Positions 9,334-21,195 of a stretch of DNA of 64,000 nucleotides are shown here, piece after piece. The DNA comes from Polytrichum commune. Its lineage: Eukaryota > Streptophyta > Polytrichopsida > Polytrichales > Polytrichaceae. The number at the start of each line of letters is the position of its first letter. Positions within the stretch are counted from its first letter, which is position 1. The stretch spans positions 67,657,554 through 67,721,553 of the forward strand of contig OX485803.1 of the NCBI GenBank assembly GCA_950295325.1, read 5' to 3'. A model generated the notes under the pieces. The model was not told the DNA's origin. It saw only the letters and a list, made by a program, of their open reading frames with translations, and did no database searches. Made by a program: the position numbers and the translations under genes.

Positions 9334-9412
9334 CAGTGCGAATGATGCGAAACCTAGATCCAAAGCCTACTTCTAGAACGATTTCTAGAACGAGCTTTTC
9401 AACACTGCACTG
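9334..9412 (+). pseudogene. Duplicate of the U36-like snoRNA without a D box
   Basis: This is a tandem copy at 131 bp spacing. The outer stem CAGTGC / GCACTG, the ATGATGC C box and a guide with one change (CGAGCTTTTCAAC) are kept. The D box CTGA has merged into CTGCACTG, so the last two bases of the box are missing. The internal part carries TTCTAGAACGA twice. It is probably not a stable snoRNA. Confidence 0.6.
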
Positions 9413-10473
9413 CTCTTTCAAAATGCAAAATCATCCTAATTGGGCATTTGTCTTTGGCCTTGGAACATACCCATTGCAGTCTTTCGCTCCCAATATGACT
9501 ATTCTAAGATATGATCTGGGAATCCTTCTATGAACACGTAACTACTGCGTTTATATTCTCTTCGCACCTGTAAACAACTATTCGTATGTGGTATGAGGCA
9601 GACACAGGCTCCCTTCCTTCCACATGTGTATATTTTAATGGTATTTAATTTTGGAGGAAAAAAGGCCAGTGCAAAGTAATGGAAGACTTTAACAAAAAAG
9701 ATGTATATCTTTACAGCTATTGTGGATGGGGGGAAAGCCATCTCTACATCAGACACTCACTATAATGAAATCGAGTTCAAAATTACTTTTAGTGAAAGCC
9801 ATGGTAGTACTTAACCTCACAGCACAAACATGGGTTTGGACCGACCTCCATATCGAAACCCTCTTAACTCAAGTGAAATTTGCCAGAAGAAGATGGCAGG
9901 CCAGAGGCTGTCATAATCGAAGTAACGGAACTATTACGTAATCATTGGCCGACCCTGTTTTTGAAAAGCCCAGAGAAAAGCTTGACAGAAAATGCATACT
10001 GACCCTAACTTTATTCATTTCCACACCAAGAAACTGCTGAAACAAGCAAGGGCGTTCTCAATGAAATTCTGGACATTCGGAAACATAGACAGTAATCTTA
10101 TACAAGAGAAAATAGAATTGTATTGCACATATTGGAATATATGCTGTACATTTGTGTGGCAGTACCAAGCCAGGACACAAATCTCAAAATTGAGTTGGCA
10201 CAGAATTAGTATTGAAGAAATCTTGAAGCAATGCTCGAGCCTCGCCTCTCTTCCTGTACATGCAAGGGTAGGAAGATATTAGAGCTACTCCACAATTTCT
10301 TATTTCCCATATACTGGAATAACTCTGTTACTGGACCTCTTTGACCACTCCTCTTTGCATATGCCTACCAAACCATACAAGACAACATGACTTCTGATTG
10401 ATGAAGTTAGATATCAACATTCCAAAACATACCTAAGCTTATCTAACACAACTAGAGAAAGTAATGTTCAGCC
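9413..10473. other. Intergenic, no gene recognised
   Basis: This covers the 3' side of the snoRNA cluster and the 3' flank of MED7. Open frames at 9312-9533, 9720-9941 and 9992-10282 show no recognisable domain and probably reflect chance. Confidence 0.4.
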
Positions 10474-12569
10474 TTATGGAACAAGTTTTCTGTACCGGCG
10501 AATTTCAGCCAATGCTTGCTTGCGCTGTTGTAATTGTACCTCCAAAATGTGAGTCACTGTTGCTCTTGCCTGAACAATCATATTAAAGGTTTACATCACG
10601 TAATGTCAGGTTCAATCTAAAATCTATTGCCCTCAGTTTAATTTATCAGCCATTGCCGGACATAATTTCTGTCCTTCTATTCTTGGTGTTGTTAATTAGT
10701 AGTATTGATGCTGCGTGCACACATTGCTGAGCTCTGTAATTTGTCAAAGGTAGCTGAATGGTGAGAGAAAGAATTATCACAACCTTGTATTTTAAGACAG
10801 AGCTTTGAGTAAAAGGGTAGGGGAGAAACCTGGTGCGGTCGGAGAGAATTCAGCAGGTGGTGAATGTTGCGAAGAATTAAGGTCATGTCTTCAACACACC
10901 GCGCAGACTGGGAAGGCCTCTCTATAAGAGCATCGGTCAGCTCCAGAAACTGAAGAAGAAGCTCTCTATTCAATGTACGCAGCTCTTTCTTGTAATCTGT
11001 TTCAAATGAGAGCTCAAAATCTCAGATTCTTTATATTTAACCATCCTTTCAATAATGAGTTGAGAGGAGAAACTGCACTGAATGAAGTTGACCTAGAATC
11101 CACACCAAGAAATTTTGTGCTCACTTCAAAAATAGTCAGTGTTGTGGTGGCAAGACTCTTCCATTTACAGAGTTCAGGATTATACTTCCAAGCTGCTGAG
11201 TAAGTATGTCTTTCTGACATAATTCTCTGCCTTTCAAATGAAAGAGCAGATGTGATAGAGGGATGAATGATTTACCGACGTCAGGGCCAGTTGCATAGAG
11301 TTGACGGAGGCCCTCCTCCTCTAGTTCAGGTAGCACATCAGTAGTCTGCAGGTCCGAAATCCATCCAATATATAGTCAGTCAGAATATATGCTTCAACCC
11401 TCAGACGATCACAAAAGGGGCCAAGGAAAGACGATTTGGCCAATATAAACTTCTGCCTTCTCAATTTATAGCACGACAGTCAGCGAGCTAGAGTGTCTGA
11501 AAGAAACTCTATAAGATGCTAATGAATGAAACAGTCCTCTTCTGGAATTTTAAGGCAAAGTGCTTGTAATCCTCAAAGTGTCTGAAAGAAACTCTTAATA
11601 TGCTAACGATTGGAATCCTCTTCTGGAATTTAAGGCCAAAGAGCTTCTAAACGCATAAAGTGTCCGAAAGAAACTCTATAAGATGCTAATGATTGAGACA
11701 GCCCTCTTCTGGAATTTTAGGGCAAAGAGCTTGTAAACCTCAAAAGTGCCTGAAAGAAACTCTTAAGATACTGAATCCTCTTCTGGAATTTAAATCCACA
11801 AAGCCTGTAAACCCACAAAATCTCTGAAAGAAACTCTTTAAGATACTAACGATTAAAATAGTCCTCTTCTGGAATTTAAGGTCGAAGAGCTTGTAAACCC
11901 ACAAAGTGCCTGAAAGAATCTTTTAAGATGTTAACGATTGAAACAGTCCTCTCCTGGAGTTTAAGGCCAAAGAGCTTGCAAACCCACAAATTATACGAAA
12001 TAAACTCTTTGAAATGCTACCGATGAAAACAATCCTCTTCTGGTATTTTAAACCAAAGAGCCACAAATTATCAGAAAACAAATGCTAACGATGAAAACAA
12101 TCCTCTTCTGGAATTTAAAGCCAAAGAGCTTGTAAACCCACAAGATGTCTGAAAGAAACTCTTTAGTATGCTTCACGATTGAAAAAAATCCTTGTCTGAA
12201 ATTGAAGGTCAAATTGCTTGCAAAACCCACAAAGTATGGCATGCATCAGAATAATGCGACTTGTGTTTCTAATGAAAAAAACAAAATGCCCAACCCACTT
12301 TGTAATTAATCTTCAGTTCACCGTTTGATGCACCAGGGGTAAGGGTAAGAGGTTTAGGGTAAGAGTGGAAGGTAGGATCGAGAAGATAGAGGGATAGAAT
12401 GCGCACTGACCGTGTAGTTTCCACCAAATTGGCTATACGTGCCGATGACGGGGGGAGGAGGCGATGGAGCCGAAGATGCATCGTCGACATAAGTCGAGTA
12501 GAGCTTGTAATAAGGTGGCGGAGGAGGATACGCAGCAGCAGCTCCGGCTGCTGGAACTGGCGCGGCCAT
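10474..12569 (-). CDS. MED7: Mediator complex subunit 7 (four exons)
   Basis: MED7 is a middle-module subunit of Mediator, which links transcription factors to RNA polymerase II in the nucleus. Exons on the minus strand are 12411-12569, 11276-11345, 10830-10996 and 10474-10569, joined by GT-AG introns with matching phases (0, 1, 0) to give 163 residues, close to the plant family length. The N-terminus has the typical proline-rich start (YPPPPPYYKLY) and FGGNYT. Exon 2 gives LPELEEEGLRQLY, exon 3 YKKELRTLNREL and RNIHHLLNSLRPHQ, and exon 4 the helical ARATVTHILEVQLQQRKQA before the stop. The start is the first ATG of the conserved frame, with a telo-box about 55 bp upstream. Intron 1 carries an 85-bp tandem array. 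The exon 1/2 join gives one more Thr than I would expect, so the exact junction there is the least certain. Confidence 0.92.
11497..12240. repeat. 85-bp tandem repeat array in MED7 intron 1
   Basis: CCTCTTCTGGAATTT or close variants occur at 11536, 11617, 11703, 11777, 11863, 11948, 12034, 12102 and 12190, with spacing of 68-88 bp and mostly 81-88. Each unit also contains CTGAAAGAAACTCTT and GAGCTTGTAAACCCACAAA. Nine diverged copies fill most of the intron. Confidence 0.9.
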
Positions 12570-12624
12570 ATGAAGCTTGATTGAATTGTCAATCAATCAA
12601 CTACCCATCCACCACATCAAATCC

Positions 12625-12633
12625 AAACCCTAA
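12625..12633 (-). promoter_or_regulatory. Telo-box upstream of MED7
   Basis: AAACCCTAA lies 56 bp upstream of the MED7 start codon, probably in the 5' UTR or core promoter. The motif is common in plant housekeeping promoters. No clear TATA box is seen nearby. Confidence 0.45.
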
Positions 12634-13241
12634 TCATCCAGGAAGAGAAGCTACTTACAGAAACTGCGAGTGACTTATGTGTTACGCATGTGACGATGTG
12701 TTTAGCTTTGAAGTTGTTGACGCGGAGGCCAAAACACCGAAAGAACCACCATGATCGGTCGTTTCCTGGCTGTCTAATGAGCTTACACCTACACTTGGAT
12801 ATGTTGCCGGAGATGAGTTGTTTGAAAATTTTTACGGGCATACAAACCATGCCTCAGGGCAATTACATAACGTAATGCAATGGTTTAGGGGAACAATGCC
12901 AGGTAGATTATTATTCAATCACTTTAGGTACCTTCCAGACAGTACCGCATAGTGATGCCTAATTTAACAAGTGCCGAAAGATTATTATTAAATAGGATTT
13001 AATACAGTCAGGACCAATGTAAATACACCACGTGGAAGTTTTCTTTTCCTAGAAGATTATATTTTGTCGAACCAGACATCAGTGTCCTAAGGTATTTTGG
13101 ATGAGAAAGGCAACCCAGACATATTTGTAAAACTGTCCGGCTACCGGAGAAACGGCAAGTTCGGCACATCTTCCGACCAGAAGTGCCGAACTAATTGGCT
13201 TCCTTCTGCTTCTTCCTTCGGCCACATGTTAGCAAGTAATA

Positions 13242-13606
13242 ATGGACAAGAAGGCTGTGATGGGGGCTGTCCTCATTGCCTGGGCCGCCGGTCTGCAGGT
13301 CAATCATCTTGATTCCTTGAAACCGGATGTTGAATGAGTGTATGTTGTTCTGTTTAGCGATAATTCCCAGAGTCTCAAATTCATTGTATTGCATTGCAGT
13401 TGTATGGGTGTATGGGTGTAAGGTAACACACACCAATTCTCCTGTTTCCTGTTTGTCTTGTGGGAGAAAGGGTTAATTAATTAACTATGACACTTGGAGT
13501 GCAGGCGCACATCATGTGGGTTCAGCGGCAAGATGCGTTCAAGGAGAAGTTCGCCGTGGAGGTTGAGGAATCTGCGAAGAATAGCAATCAAGGAACCGCA
13601 ACATGA
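13242..13606 (+). CDS. Small single-helix protein, 52 residues (two exons)
   Basis: Exon 1 is 13242-13298 (19 codons ending at a CAG|GT donor). Exon 2 is 13505-13606, after an acceptor ending TGCAG, and stays in frame to a TGA. The protein begins MDKKAVMGAVLIAWAAGLQ, then AHIMWVQRQDAFKEKF, and ends in a short acidic and polar tail. Residues about 6-24 form a hydrophobic segment that could cross a membrane once, with a charged helical tail. The size and shape resemble small mitochondrial inner-membrane or assembly proteins, but I do not recognise the family. Exact phase agreement across a good donor and acceptor is the main argument that it is real. It lies in head-to-head orientation with MED7, about 670 bp away. 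Confidence 0.6.
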
Positions 13607-13627
13607 TTCATTCCACTACCTTCACAT

Positions 13628-13837
13628 TCACTTGAAATCAAAAAGCGGGTCTGGGAGAATCACTTGGTTGTGAGTATACAATCGATGATAAATGGGATTG
13701 ATCAATGACTTGAGAGAGTATGTTGCTTTATCGTCAGCAGTGACGACAGGGTTCTCTTTTGGTCTGGATGAGGAGCTGCTAATCTTGTTATAGTCTTGAG
13801 AATCCCCTGTGAATCCAAGAGGGGAGGGTGGATGCAT
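13628..13837 (-). CDS. Possible 69-residue ORF, unrecognised
   Basis: An ATG-initiated frame (MHPPSPLGFTGDSQDYN...) ends 21 bp from the stop of the convergent small gene. Telomere-like GGTTTAAGGTTTAGGGTT lies just upstream of its ATG (13847-13865), as in other promoters of this window. No domain is recognised. It could be a small gene, an exon, or only the antisense side of the neighbour's 3' UTR. Confidence 0.2.
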   Translation of the reverse strand: MHPPSPLGFTGDSQDYNKISSSSSRPKENPVVTADDKATYSLKSLINPIYHRLYTHNQVILPDPLFDFK

Positions 13838-15838
13838 TGCAGGTCCAAGGTTTAAGGTTTAGGGTTCAGTGGCAAATGTAGAGAGTAAGCGGTAATGTCG
13901 AGGACAAGTTTTTTGTGCATGTCAGGATACAAACGGAATCAGTGATTCTTGTAGAACTACCTGAACATCTGAAAGGCTTCCGCCATTAGAAACTCCAGTT
14001 GGCGCGTTCACATATCTGAAAATGAGGCATTGAGCACATGTTGGCCAAATGCCAAACGCGCCAAATGCCTAAGCCCTAAACCCCTGTGGCAGGATTGATA
14101 TCATACGAAATCTGACACAAGGAGGTGGGGACTTCGCATCAGACCGTATTTAGGGTTCTGTAGTACTTATCTTTTATAGGCAAGGTGAGCCTCCTCCACT
14201 TGCTCATATTTGATCTAGCAAATCGTGGTTAAATAAAGCAGAGAAATTGAGCGATTACTTGGTTCCAAGTTGCGCTCAAGTTAGCAGTGTCAGTGCTCGT
14301 GTTCGCTGAGTTTGAACGATCTTTGTAAAGCCATATATCAATAAGTAGCTTGACACTACATATTCAGATGATTCAATTCAATTTATAGTACACATGAAAA
14401 AGAGTTGAAGTACTTAGGAGTTGCATGACTTATGAAGAGCACAAGTTGTAGTCCTTGCAGCACAGAGCCTTGCGTAGTATTCTGAATAATATTTGGGTAT
14501 GAATGACTAGTCACTGGCAGGTTGAAATTGGTGCACCAAATTTCAAACTAGGGTTTGGTGTCCCACCAGTTTGTGGTTACAGAAAAGACTGTAAGCAATT
14601 TGAATAAACTGATGAAATAAATGTAGTCCCTTTCAGATTTCCTCACTTCTGAATGGTTAGTGTATTCAATATCAACCATCTTTTGAAAGGTTTACTTTCA
14701 ATGGTATGTATCCCCCCCAGCTTCTCTAACAGGATACTGTAATTGCAGGTAGGTAAGATGTAGTGTACCTATCCTTTTGACCACTACAATGTCAATTGTA
14801 GAGTCTGCAGCAACAAACATGTAAGGATGGAACATTGAGTTGGGTCTGACGAGGCATCAGACCCAAAATTAGTTTCCAAAACCTGGAATTAGTGTAGTCA
14901 ATATTATTTGAGATGAATCATCCACATACCTACAGGGAGTCAAGTTTCTATGTTGGATGAATGAGAGAGTATGCTTGTATGCGATTATTCCCTCTTGTCT
15001 AAGCCAGTGTACCAGACAAACAAACATGTTGGCACTCAAGCAGATGCAAGGGTGATTATGCAACCTACCGAAGGCAACATGCCTGTTGGAAGGATTAATA
15101 GCACAACGTCTGATTTCTTACCACTGGAATTGTGACTGTACAACACTGAGAAAGTTTGTAGAATTTTACGGTGTCAATGAGCAGCAAGACATCATACTTG
15201 CATGAGTACATCCAATGCGACTAATATACTCTATGTCTTTTGGATAAAGAGACTGTCACGATACATGAAGATACTGGGTCGTGGATCTATCTAATTTGCT
15301 ACTCCAACTGGGTTGATCTGAATGCTGTGTGGAACGTGAACCAGCATACTCTTGTGTTTGGAGAAAAACTCTAAAAGCCAAATTTCAGTTATTATATTGT
15401 ATAATTTGCAGATACTGTCATACAAATTTGTCTAAATTGAGAAGAAGGGTGAGCCTGTATAAATAAATTCATTACGTCCAATTGACTGGATTGTACCACA
15501 AACAGAAGCAGAGAAACAGCAGTCTTCTTGAGGAAGGATGACCTGAGAGTTCTTAGAACAAAGGGACTGGTTAATCATGGGGAGCTTAATGGCGCCAAAG
15601 AAGAACATGAATCATTTCCATATTGACAGATCGGGATGTGAATGTGACCCCTACTACTGACTCAAATATGAAGGCAGATTCTACAAAAGTCTACATATTG
15701 GAGTTCTCTGCTAAGTTCTAGGACAAACGGACCCTTGATCACATCGACAAAAAAATTGTTGATGTTCGTATTCTTTTGTTTTGTTTTGTTTTGTTTTGCA
15801 GTCATAAATATATATATATATATACATACACAATCTCA
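13838..15838. other. Intergenic, no gene recognised
   Basis: Nothing codes convincingly here. The right end is the 3' flank of the dehydrogenase gene and contains TTTTG repeats (15773-15799) and a TA run (15807-15826). Confidence 0.4.
15773..15826. repeat. (TTTTG)n and (TA)n simple repeats
   Basis: About five TTTTG units are followed by a short TA dinucleotide run, directly 3' of the dehydrogenase stop codon and so probably inside its 3' UTR. Confidence 0.85.
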
Positions 15839-18800
15839 TCACAGGGCCGAGTTGTATTGGTAAACCCCACGACCACTTTTGCGACCCAGCCATCCTGCAT
15901 CAACATATTGCACCAGAAGAGGGCATGGTCGGTACTTTGAGTCACCAAGCCCTTCATGGATGGTGCGCATGATGGAGAGACATGTGTCCAGACCAATTAG
16001 GTCCGCAAGTGCGAGTGGACCCATGGGCTGATTGGTCCCCAGTTTCATGCCGGTGTCGATGTCATGAGGGGATCCAACACCTTCAAGCAAGCAAAAGAAG
16101 GCTTCATTGATCATGGGCATCAGCACACGGTTGACAATGAATCCAGGATAGTCCTTTGAGCAGCTCACAATCTTACCACACCTGCCATGTCAAACTTCCC
16201 TGATCTTATTTGTATAACTTCACTTAGGTACATAATTGTTTATGTCAATACAGTTATCTGCAAAGTCTGTCAAAGATGGACCTCTTTGACTATTACGAGC
16301 ACATTAGAGCATCTTGTGTAGGAGCTTAATTTAAAAAGTTTGGTGGTTCTTCTTGGACGAATCCAAGAGAACTTTAGATTCTAAACTGACCAATGGGACC
16401 AGCCACCCTAAATACCAGCTTGGCCTATGCAAGGTTAACTTGACCCACTGATCCTAGTATGATAAGCTACACTGATAGGTGCAATTAGGTTGCCCCACAC
16501 TAATTTATAGACATTCCATACTATTTTGATTATTTGTTACCACAGTAATAAAACATAAAGTTTTTCTACTATGATTGTCATACGGATTGATAAACAAAAG
16601 ATAGTTTTGTAATCTGATTTTGGCCCAAGGTAATTTGCATGGGTAAATAGGAACGTATCGCAAGGGCAACCAAATTGCACATATCATTGTCCAAAGCTGG
16701 TTTATTTAGCCTGTCCCACTCTTTTATAATGTCCATTTAAGCTTAGAAAACTTAGGTGACTTTATGCATACGCTCTCAAACTCACCTTTCAGCCAACTCA
16801 CCCAAAGTTTGATCCGGAGACTTTACAGATAACTCTAATACGTTCATTCTAATCTACATTATCCAGTTGTTATGAAGTGTTGCAATGTAACTTCTGCTGA
16901 ATTCTTCTCCCTAATGGACTGACACACAATCAACATGATATGTAGTGGTGTTCAAGTACCTTTCAGCCAGAGCTTTGATGGTGTCAAAAACCTCATCATC
17001 AGTCGCCATCCCACGCACAATTTCCACAAGCTTCATAAGTGGAGGAGGATTCATAAAATGCATTCCTATTACCTGCAAAATTCTACCATACATTCTCAGC
17101 AAATTCAGAATACCCATGTGTTTCCATGCTTGAATTCAGCATATCTGTTGACAATCTATGTTAAATGTCCTAAAAGAAGTAAGACTGGTGGATTGAAGCG
17201 AGCAACAAAAAACTTAGCCTGGATGTTGTCTAGGTTAAGAGGCAAACATCATAAACAGTTTTGACAGTGAGTGAAGTAAGTGATGTGACAAAGGCAGGTG
17301 TGAATAGATCAATTGAATTTGTCAGTGAATTAATAAGGTTAAGTTCTCTCACAGCATTCTTAAGCATGTGTAAGGGCGTTCTCTTTCTATTCTAGCTTCA
17401 AGAATAACATTTCAAGAATCAGGGTCCTTGAATACATGCATGAATGCTGAGCATAGTCAAATGGCAAGCTCTCATTTGTTGGCACCTCATTGTTGCCTAT
17501 CTCTGGACACAAAGCTTCTTCCACCTACCAAGATTCAATCGAAGAGGTGTGTCTCCCAAAAAATATTCTAAGCTTATCCAAGTCACCTAAAAATCATTCC
17601 ATTACATTAGAACCCAAATAGGCTACTTAAGAATGTTACGCTGATTGTTAGTACTTTGAACAATTAGGGGATGTACCCAACCCTAGATTACCTGCTTTGG
17701 GCGCTGGGTGGAGGCAGCAAGGCGGGTTATGGAAATGGAGCTTGTATTGGACGCCAGAATTGCTGACGGCTTGAGCAATTTGTCAAGCTCCCCAAAAATG
17801 CGGCTCTTCAATCCCTCATTCTCTGCAACAGCCTCGATCACAACATCTGCATCCTTCATGTCCTGTAAGGATGTAGTGGTCCTCAATCTTGCCATCGTTG
17901 CATCTGCTTCCTCCTGTACTTGACCCAAAACCAACATAACTCTAGTTACACACAAGTTATCAATCAAGCCACAGCCCATAGTATAACGTAAGGAATTGCA
18001 AGTCATCAGGAGATTGGGTAATTGCAAATTAATCCAGATGTCTTCAGAATTATTTGGTGGAGATACTGCTAGACACAAACAATATGGAGGATTGTACGGC
18101 TTGATTCACAGGTCATAGAATTAGCAATCACGTAACTCAAGTTACAGACAAGCTGTCCAGTCATAGGCCATGGTAAAATTTGGATGTTGCCAGTTGGAAA
18201 TCAATCCAGATGTGTTTCAGAATGACTTAGTGGATATACTGCTAGATAGAAACAACACTGAAGAACTATACGGCTTGATTTCAAAGTTATTAGAATTAGC
18301 AGGCACATAAAAATTCTAGTTACAGAGAACTATCAAGTCATTAGGCCATGGTAGAATTGAGGAATGTTACAAGTCATCAGAAGATTTCCAGTTGCAAATC
18401 GATCCAGATGTGTTCAGAATGCTTTGGTGTATAGACATACTGCTAGAAAAAAAAAACGGTGAGGAAGCATGTAACAGCTTGATTTCACAAATTGCAGAAT
18501 TAGCAAGGACATAAGTCTAGTTACTGACACGCTGTCAAGCCACAGGCCATGGTAGAATATGAGATATGTTGCAAGTCATCAGCAGATTTTCTAGTTGCAA
18601 TCAATCCATGATGTTTTCAGAGTGATTTGGTGAATATACATACTGCTATGGCAAACAACGTGGAGGAACCATACGGCTGATTCAACAGTTTTGTAGAATT
18701 AGCAAGCACATAACTCTACTAACAGACAAGCCATCAAGTCATAGGCCATGGTAGAATATAAGGAATGCTGCAAGCATCAGTAGATTTGCCAGTTGCAATC

Positions 18801-19502
18801 AATCCAGATGTGTTCAGGAATATTTGGTGGATATACTGCTAAAAAATTAATGGAATGATTTCACGGTTTGTAGAGTTAGCAAGCACATAAATCTAGTTAC
18901 AGACAAGCTATCAAGCAGGACGCCATGGTAAAATATGAGGAATGCTGCAAGCATCAGGAGATTTGCCAGTTGCAATCAATCCAGATGTGTTCAAAAAGAT
19001 TTGGTAGATACCTGCTAGAAAACACAACGGTGAGGAATCATACGGCTTGATTTCACAGTTTTGCAGAATTAGCAAGCACATAACCCTATCAAGTCATCAA
19101 GCCATGGTAGAATATGAGGAATGTTGCAAGTCATCAGAAGATTTTCCAGGTGCAATCAATCCAGATGTGTTCAAAATAATTTGGTGAACATAGATACTAC
19201 TAGAATAAACAACGGTGAGGAACCATACTGCTTGATGTCACAGTTTGTGAAATTAGCAGATTCGAATCTGAAAAGCAAAAAGAGTGACGGAGAAGTTGGG
19301 TTTAAGGACGAGGTACCTGAGAGAGGGATTGCTTCTTGACAAAGCGCGAGAGGGAGGAAGAAATGGCTCGCATGCCTCGACCAACTGCCTCCTCACTCAA
19401 ATCAGCCATGACCACCTGCATGTTTGCTGCGGCTGCTACCTGTGCAATGCCTGACCCCATCTGGCCTGCCCCCACCACTCCGACCACCCTTACACTCGCC
19501 AT
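15839..19502 (-). CDS. 3-hydroxybutyryl-CoA / 3-hydroxyacyl-CoA dehydrogenase (four exons)
   Basis: The enzyme oxidises 3-hydroxyacyl-CoA to 3-ketoacyl-CoA with NAD(P). Exons are 19317-19502, 17692-17913, 16960-17072 and 15839-16181. All have GT-AG borders and phases fit (0, 0, 2), giving 287 residues, near the usual plant length. The Rossmann motif [10 protein letters not shown] is at residues 11-20. The [12 protein letters not shown] segment and [17 protein letters not shown] hold the expected substrate and catalytic residues, including the His of HFMNP. The C-terminal domain follows ([42 protein letters not shown]). The monofunctional plant enzyme I recall ends in a peroxisomal PRL-type signal; this one ends NSAL, so its compartment is uncertain. 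Intron 1 contains a large tandem repeat. The start ATG is the only one ahead of the Rossmann motif in a sensible position. Confidence 0.93.
17935..19255. repeat. About 190-bp tandem array in dehydrogenase intron 1
   Basis: The landmark CCATGGTA(G/A)AAT recurs at 18168, 18346, 18547, 18746, 18923 and 19102, with a weaker match near 17976. Spacing is 177-201 bp. Each unit also holds TCAATCCAGATGTGTTCA, TACGGCTTGATTTCACAG and AGAATTAGCAAGCACATAA. About seven copies fill nearly the whole 1.4-kb intron, and the splice junctions lie outside them. Confidence 0.93.
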
Positions 19503-21195
19503 TTCTCTAGAATTCGTGACCAAGATATTACTTCAAAGAGCATTCACCTTAGTCTCACCAACAGCTCTTTGGTTGCTACTTCTCACTCTGGTACTTTTTC
19601 GAGCTCATCGACAATATCTTGGACTCTTGAAGAAGCAATTGCTGTACGATCAATCCCTAACCCAATTTTGCAAATCATCCTGTGTGAAACATGAAGCTGC
19701 ATCATCCCGTGTTCAACCTTTCCAAGGAGAGAAGAGAAGTTTCATAACCCCATACGTTCCTGAGCCAACCGTCGGTGGCTACATCAGAACAAGCGCGCAA
19801 TAGATGCCTAAAGGCAATAATCAAGAAACCCAACTCACACAATTGGCACACATATCGAACTAAAGTTACACTCTGTTGTGTCTACCTAAGCGCTTGATCT
19901 CCAATCCGAGCCTACTATGTTGCCAAGGTGCTTCCGAAATTACCTACAATTTTATCGACAAACCTCTCCCCTGTCTAGAAAATCTGCAATTCCTGACAGA
20001 AGCAAGTGCTTTTCAGCTGTGAAGGTGTGAGAATTAAGTTAAGGTGGGGACGGTCGCACAACATGGAATTTCTGGAATTGATCTTAAGTACATCATTGAT
20101 ACTAATGCCGATGCCCAAAATAGCGAAGATAATCCTGATGATGGTGCATGTGGGCCCTTACATGACATGGATGGATAGACTTCCTAAGTCATGGATGAAA
20201 CAGGTGTAGGTTAAGTTTAGGTGATGGAGATAGCCCTCAGTCTACCTACTTACCTCAAGGCAAACCCCCTGAGTGGAGGTTTGGTTAGGAAATTCGAGAC
20301 CAAGTGAGCGGAGGACATGCTTTAGGATGATTTCCAGACAAAAACACCGAAACCTCCGAGGGTTTTGGGTTTTCTTAGAAAGCTGAACAACGGAACTTTG
20401 CAATTTATTTCGATTTTGTTGCTGTTATGGAAGTTCCTCGATCTCCTTCGTTACTATTGTCAAGGAGGTCAAACCCATATGCTTAATTTTGCTCTGCAAC
20501 CTTTTCAGGGTGCTGGAGATTATGATGCTATTTTTGTGAGCCCAGCTCTATATGATCATTGGGATGTGAGCAATTTTTTTGGTGATTGTTGTTGACATAG
20601 CAGATGCACAATCCGTTGTGATGTGACTTGGCGTCGTCGTGGAGGTCACTTAGGTACATGCATTACTCTCTTTTTTCAGCCTTTTCTGTGCCAGAACGTG
20701 GTTCAGTCTCGGAGTCAGTAGGTTGTGGACACATAAGATTGCAAATTCCTATATATTGTTGATGGGAACTCTGCGCAAGGTTTTTTTCTTAAAAGATTAG
20801 GTCATGTGGTCACTTCGACCTTGATATCATCATCCCGCACAGTTCAAGAATGTTCACGAATTTTTGTCGTCCTGGTTATTGGGTTGGTTTCAAGGCTTGA
20901 CATTTCTTGACAAAGCATCGGGATGCAGTAACTGAGCTCATCGTAGACTGCTCTCAGCTTATGTTACGCTTAATTTTTTAGGGTTTTGACTCTTGACTCC
21001 TGATGGTGTTCTTTATGGTGCCAGGTTGAAGACATTATCAACATGTTCTTCCTCCCTCGTTGATGCACCACGTGAAGAATTTGGATGGAAGACCTGCGAA
21101 ATACGAGTGCAGAATGGAGTGTGGAGGTATAGCAAGTGCATGGGGGTGAATTCTGGAGAGTAGAAATTACTTGGGTTATCAGCAGTCTGAGCAAC
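19503..21195. other. Divergent intergenic region between dehydrogenase and rhomboid genes
   Basis: The region separates two divergent genes, so it should contain both promoters. A telo-box TTAGGGTTT is at 20978-20986, 210 bp upstream of the rhomboid start. No coding domain is recognised in the open frames at 19336-19803, 20006-20209 or 20365-20595. Confidence 0.45.

Larger units (their letters stand above)
7390..9412 (+). ncRNA. Polycistronic C/D snoRNA cluster (transcription unit)
   Basis: At least six C/D box snoRNA-like units lie in the same orientation within 1.5 kb, each with a C box, a D box and usually a short terminal stem. Plants commonly express snoRNAs as clusters from a single promoter, with the snoRNAs cut from the precursor. 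The cluster has grown by tandem duplication: the block at 7841-8120 (two snoRNAs) is repeated at 8120-8370, and the U36-like unit is repeated at 131 bp. Open frames on the minus strand across this region are chance frames. The 5' limit is inferred from the TATA box and the 3' limit is only the last snoRNA seen. Confidence 0.75.
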
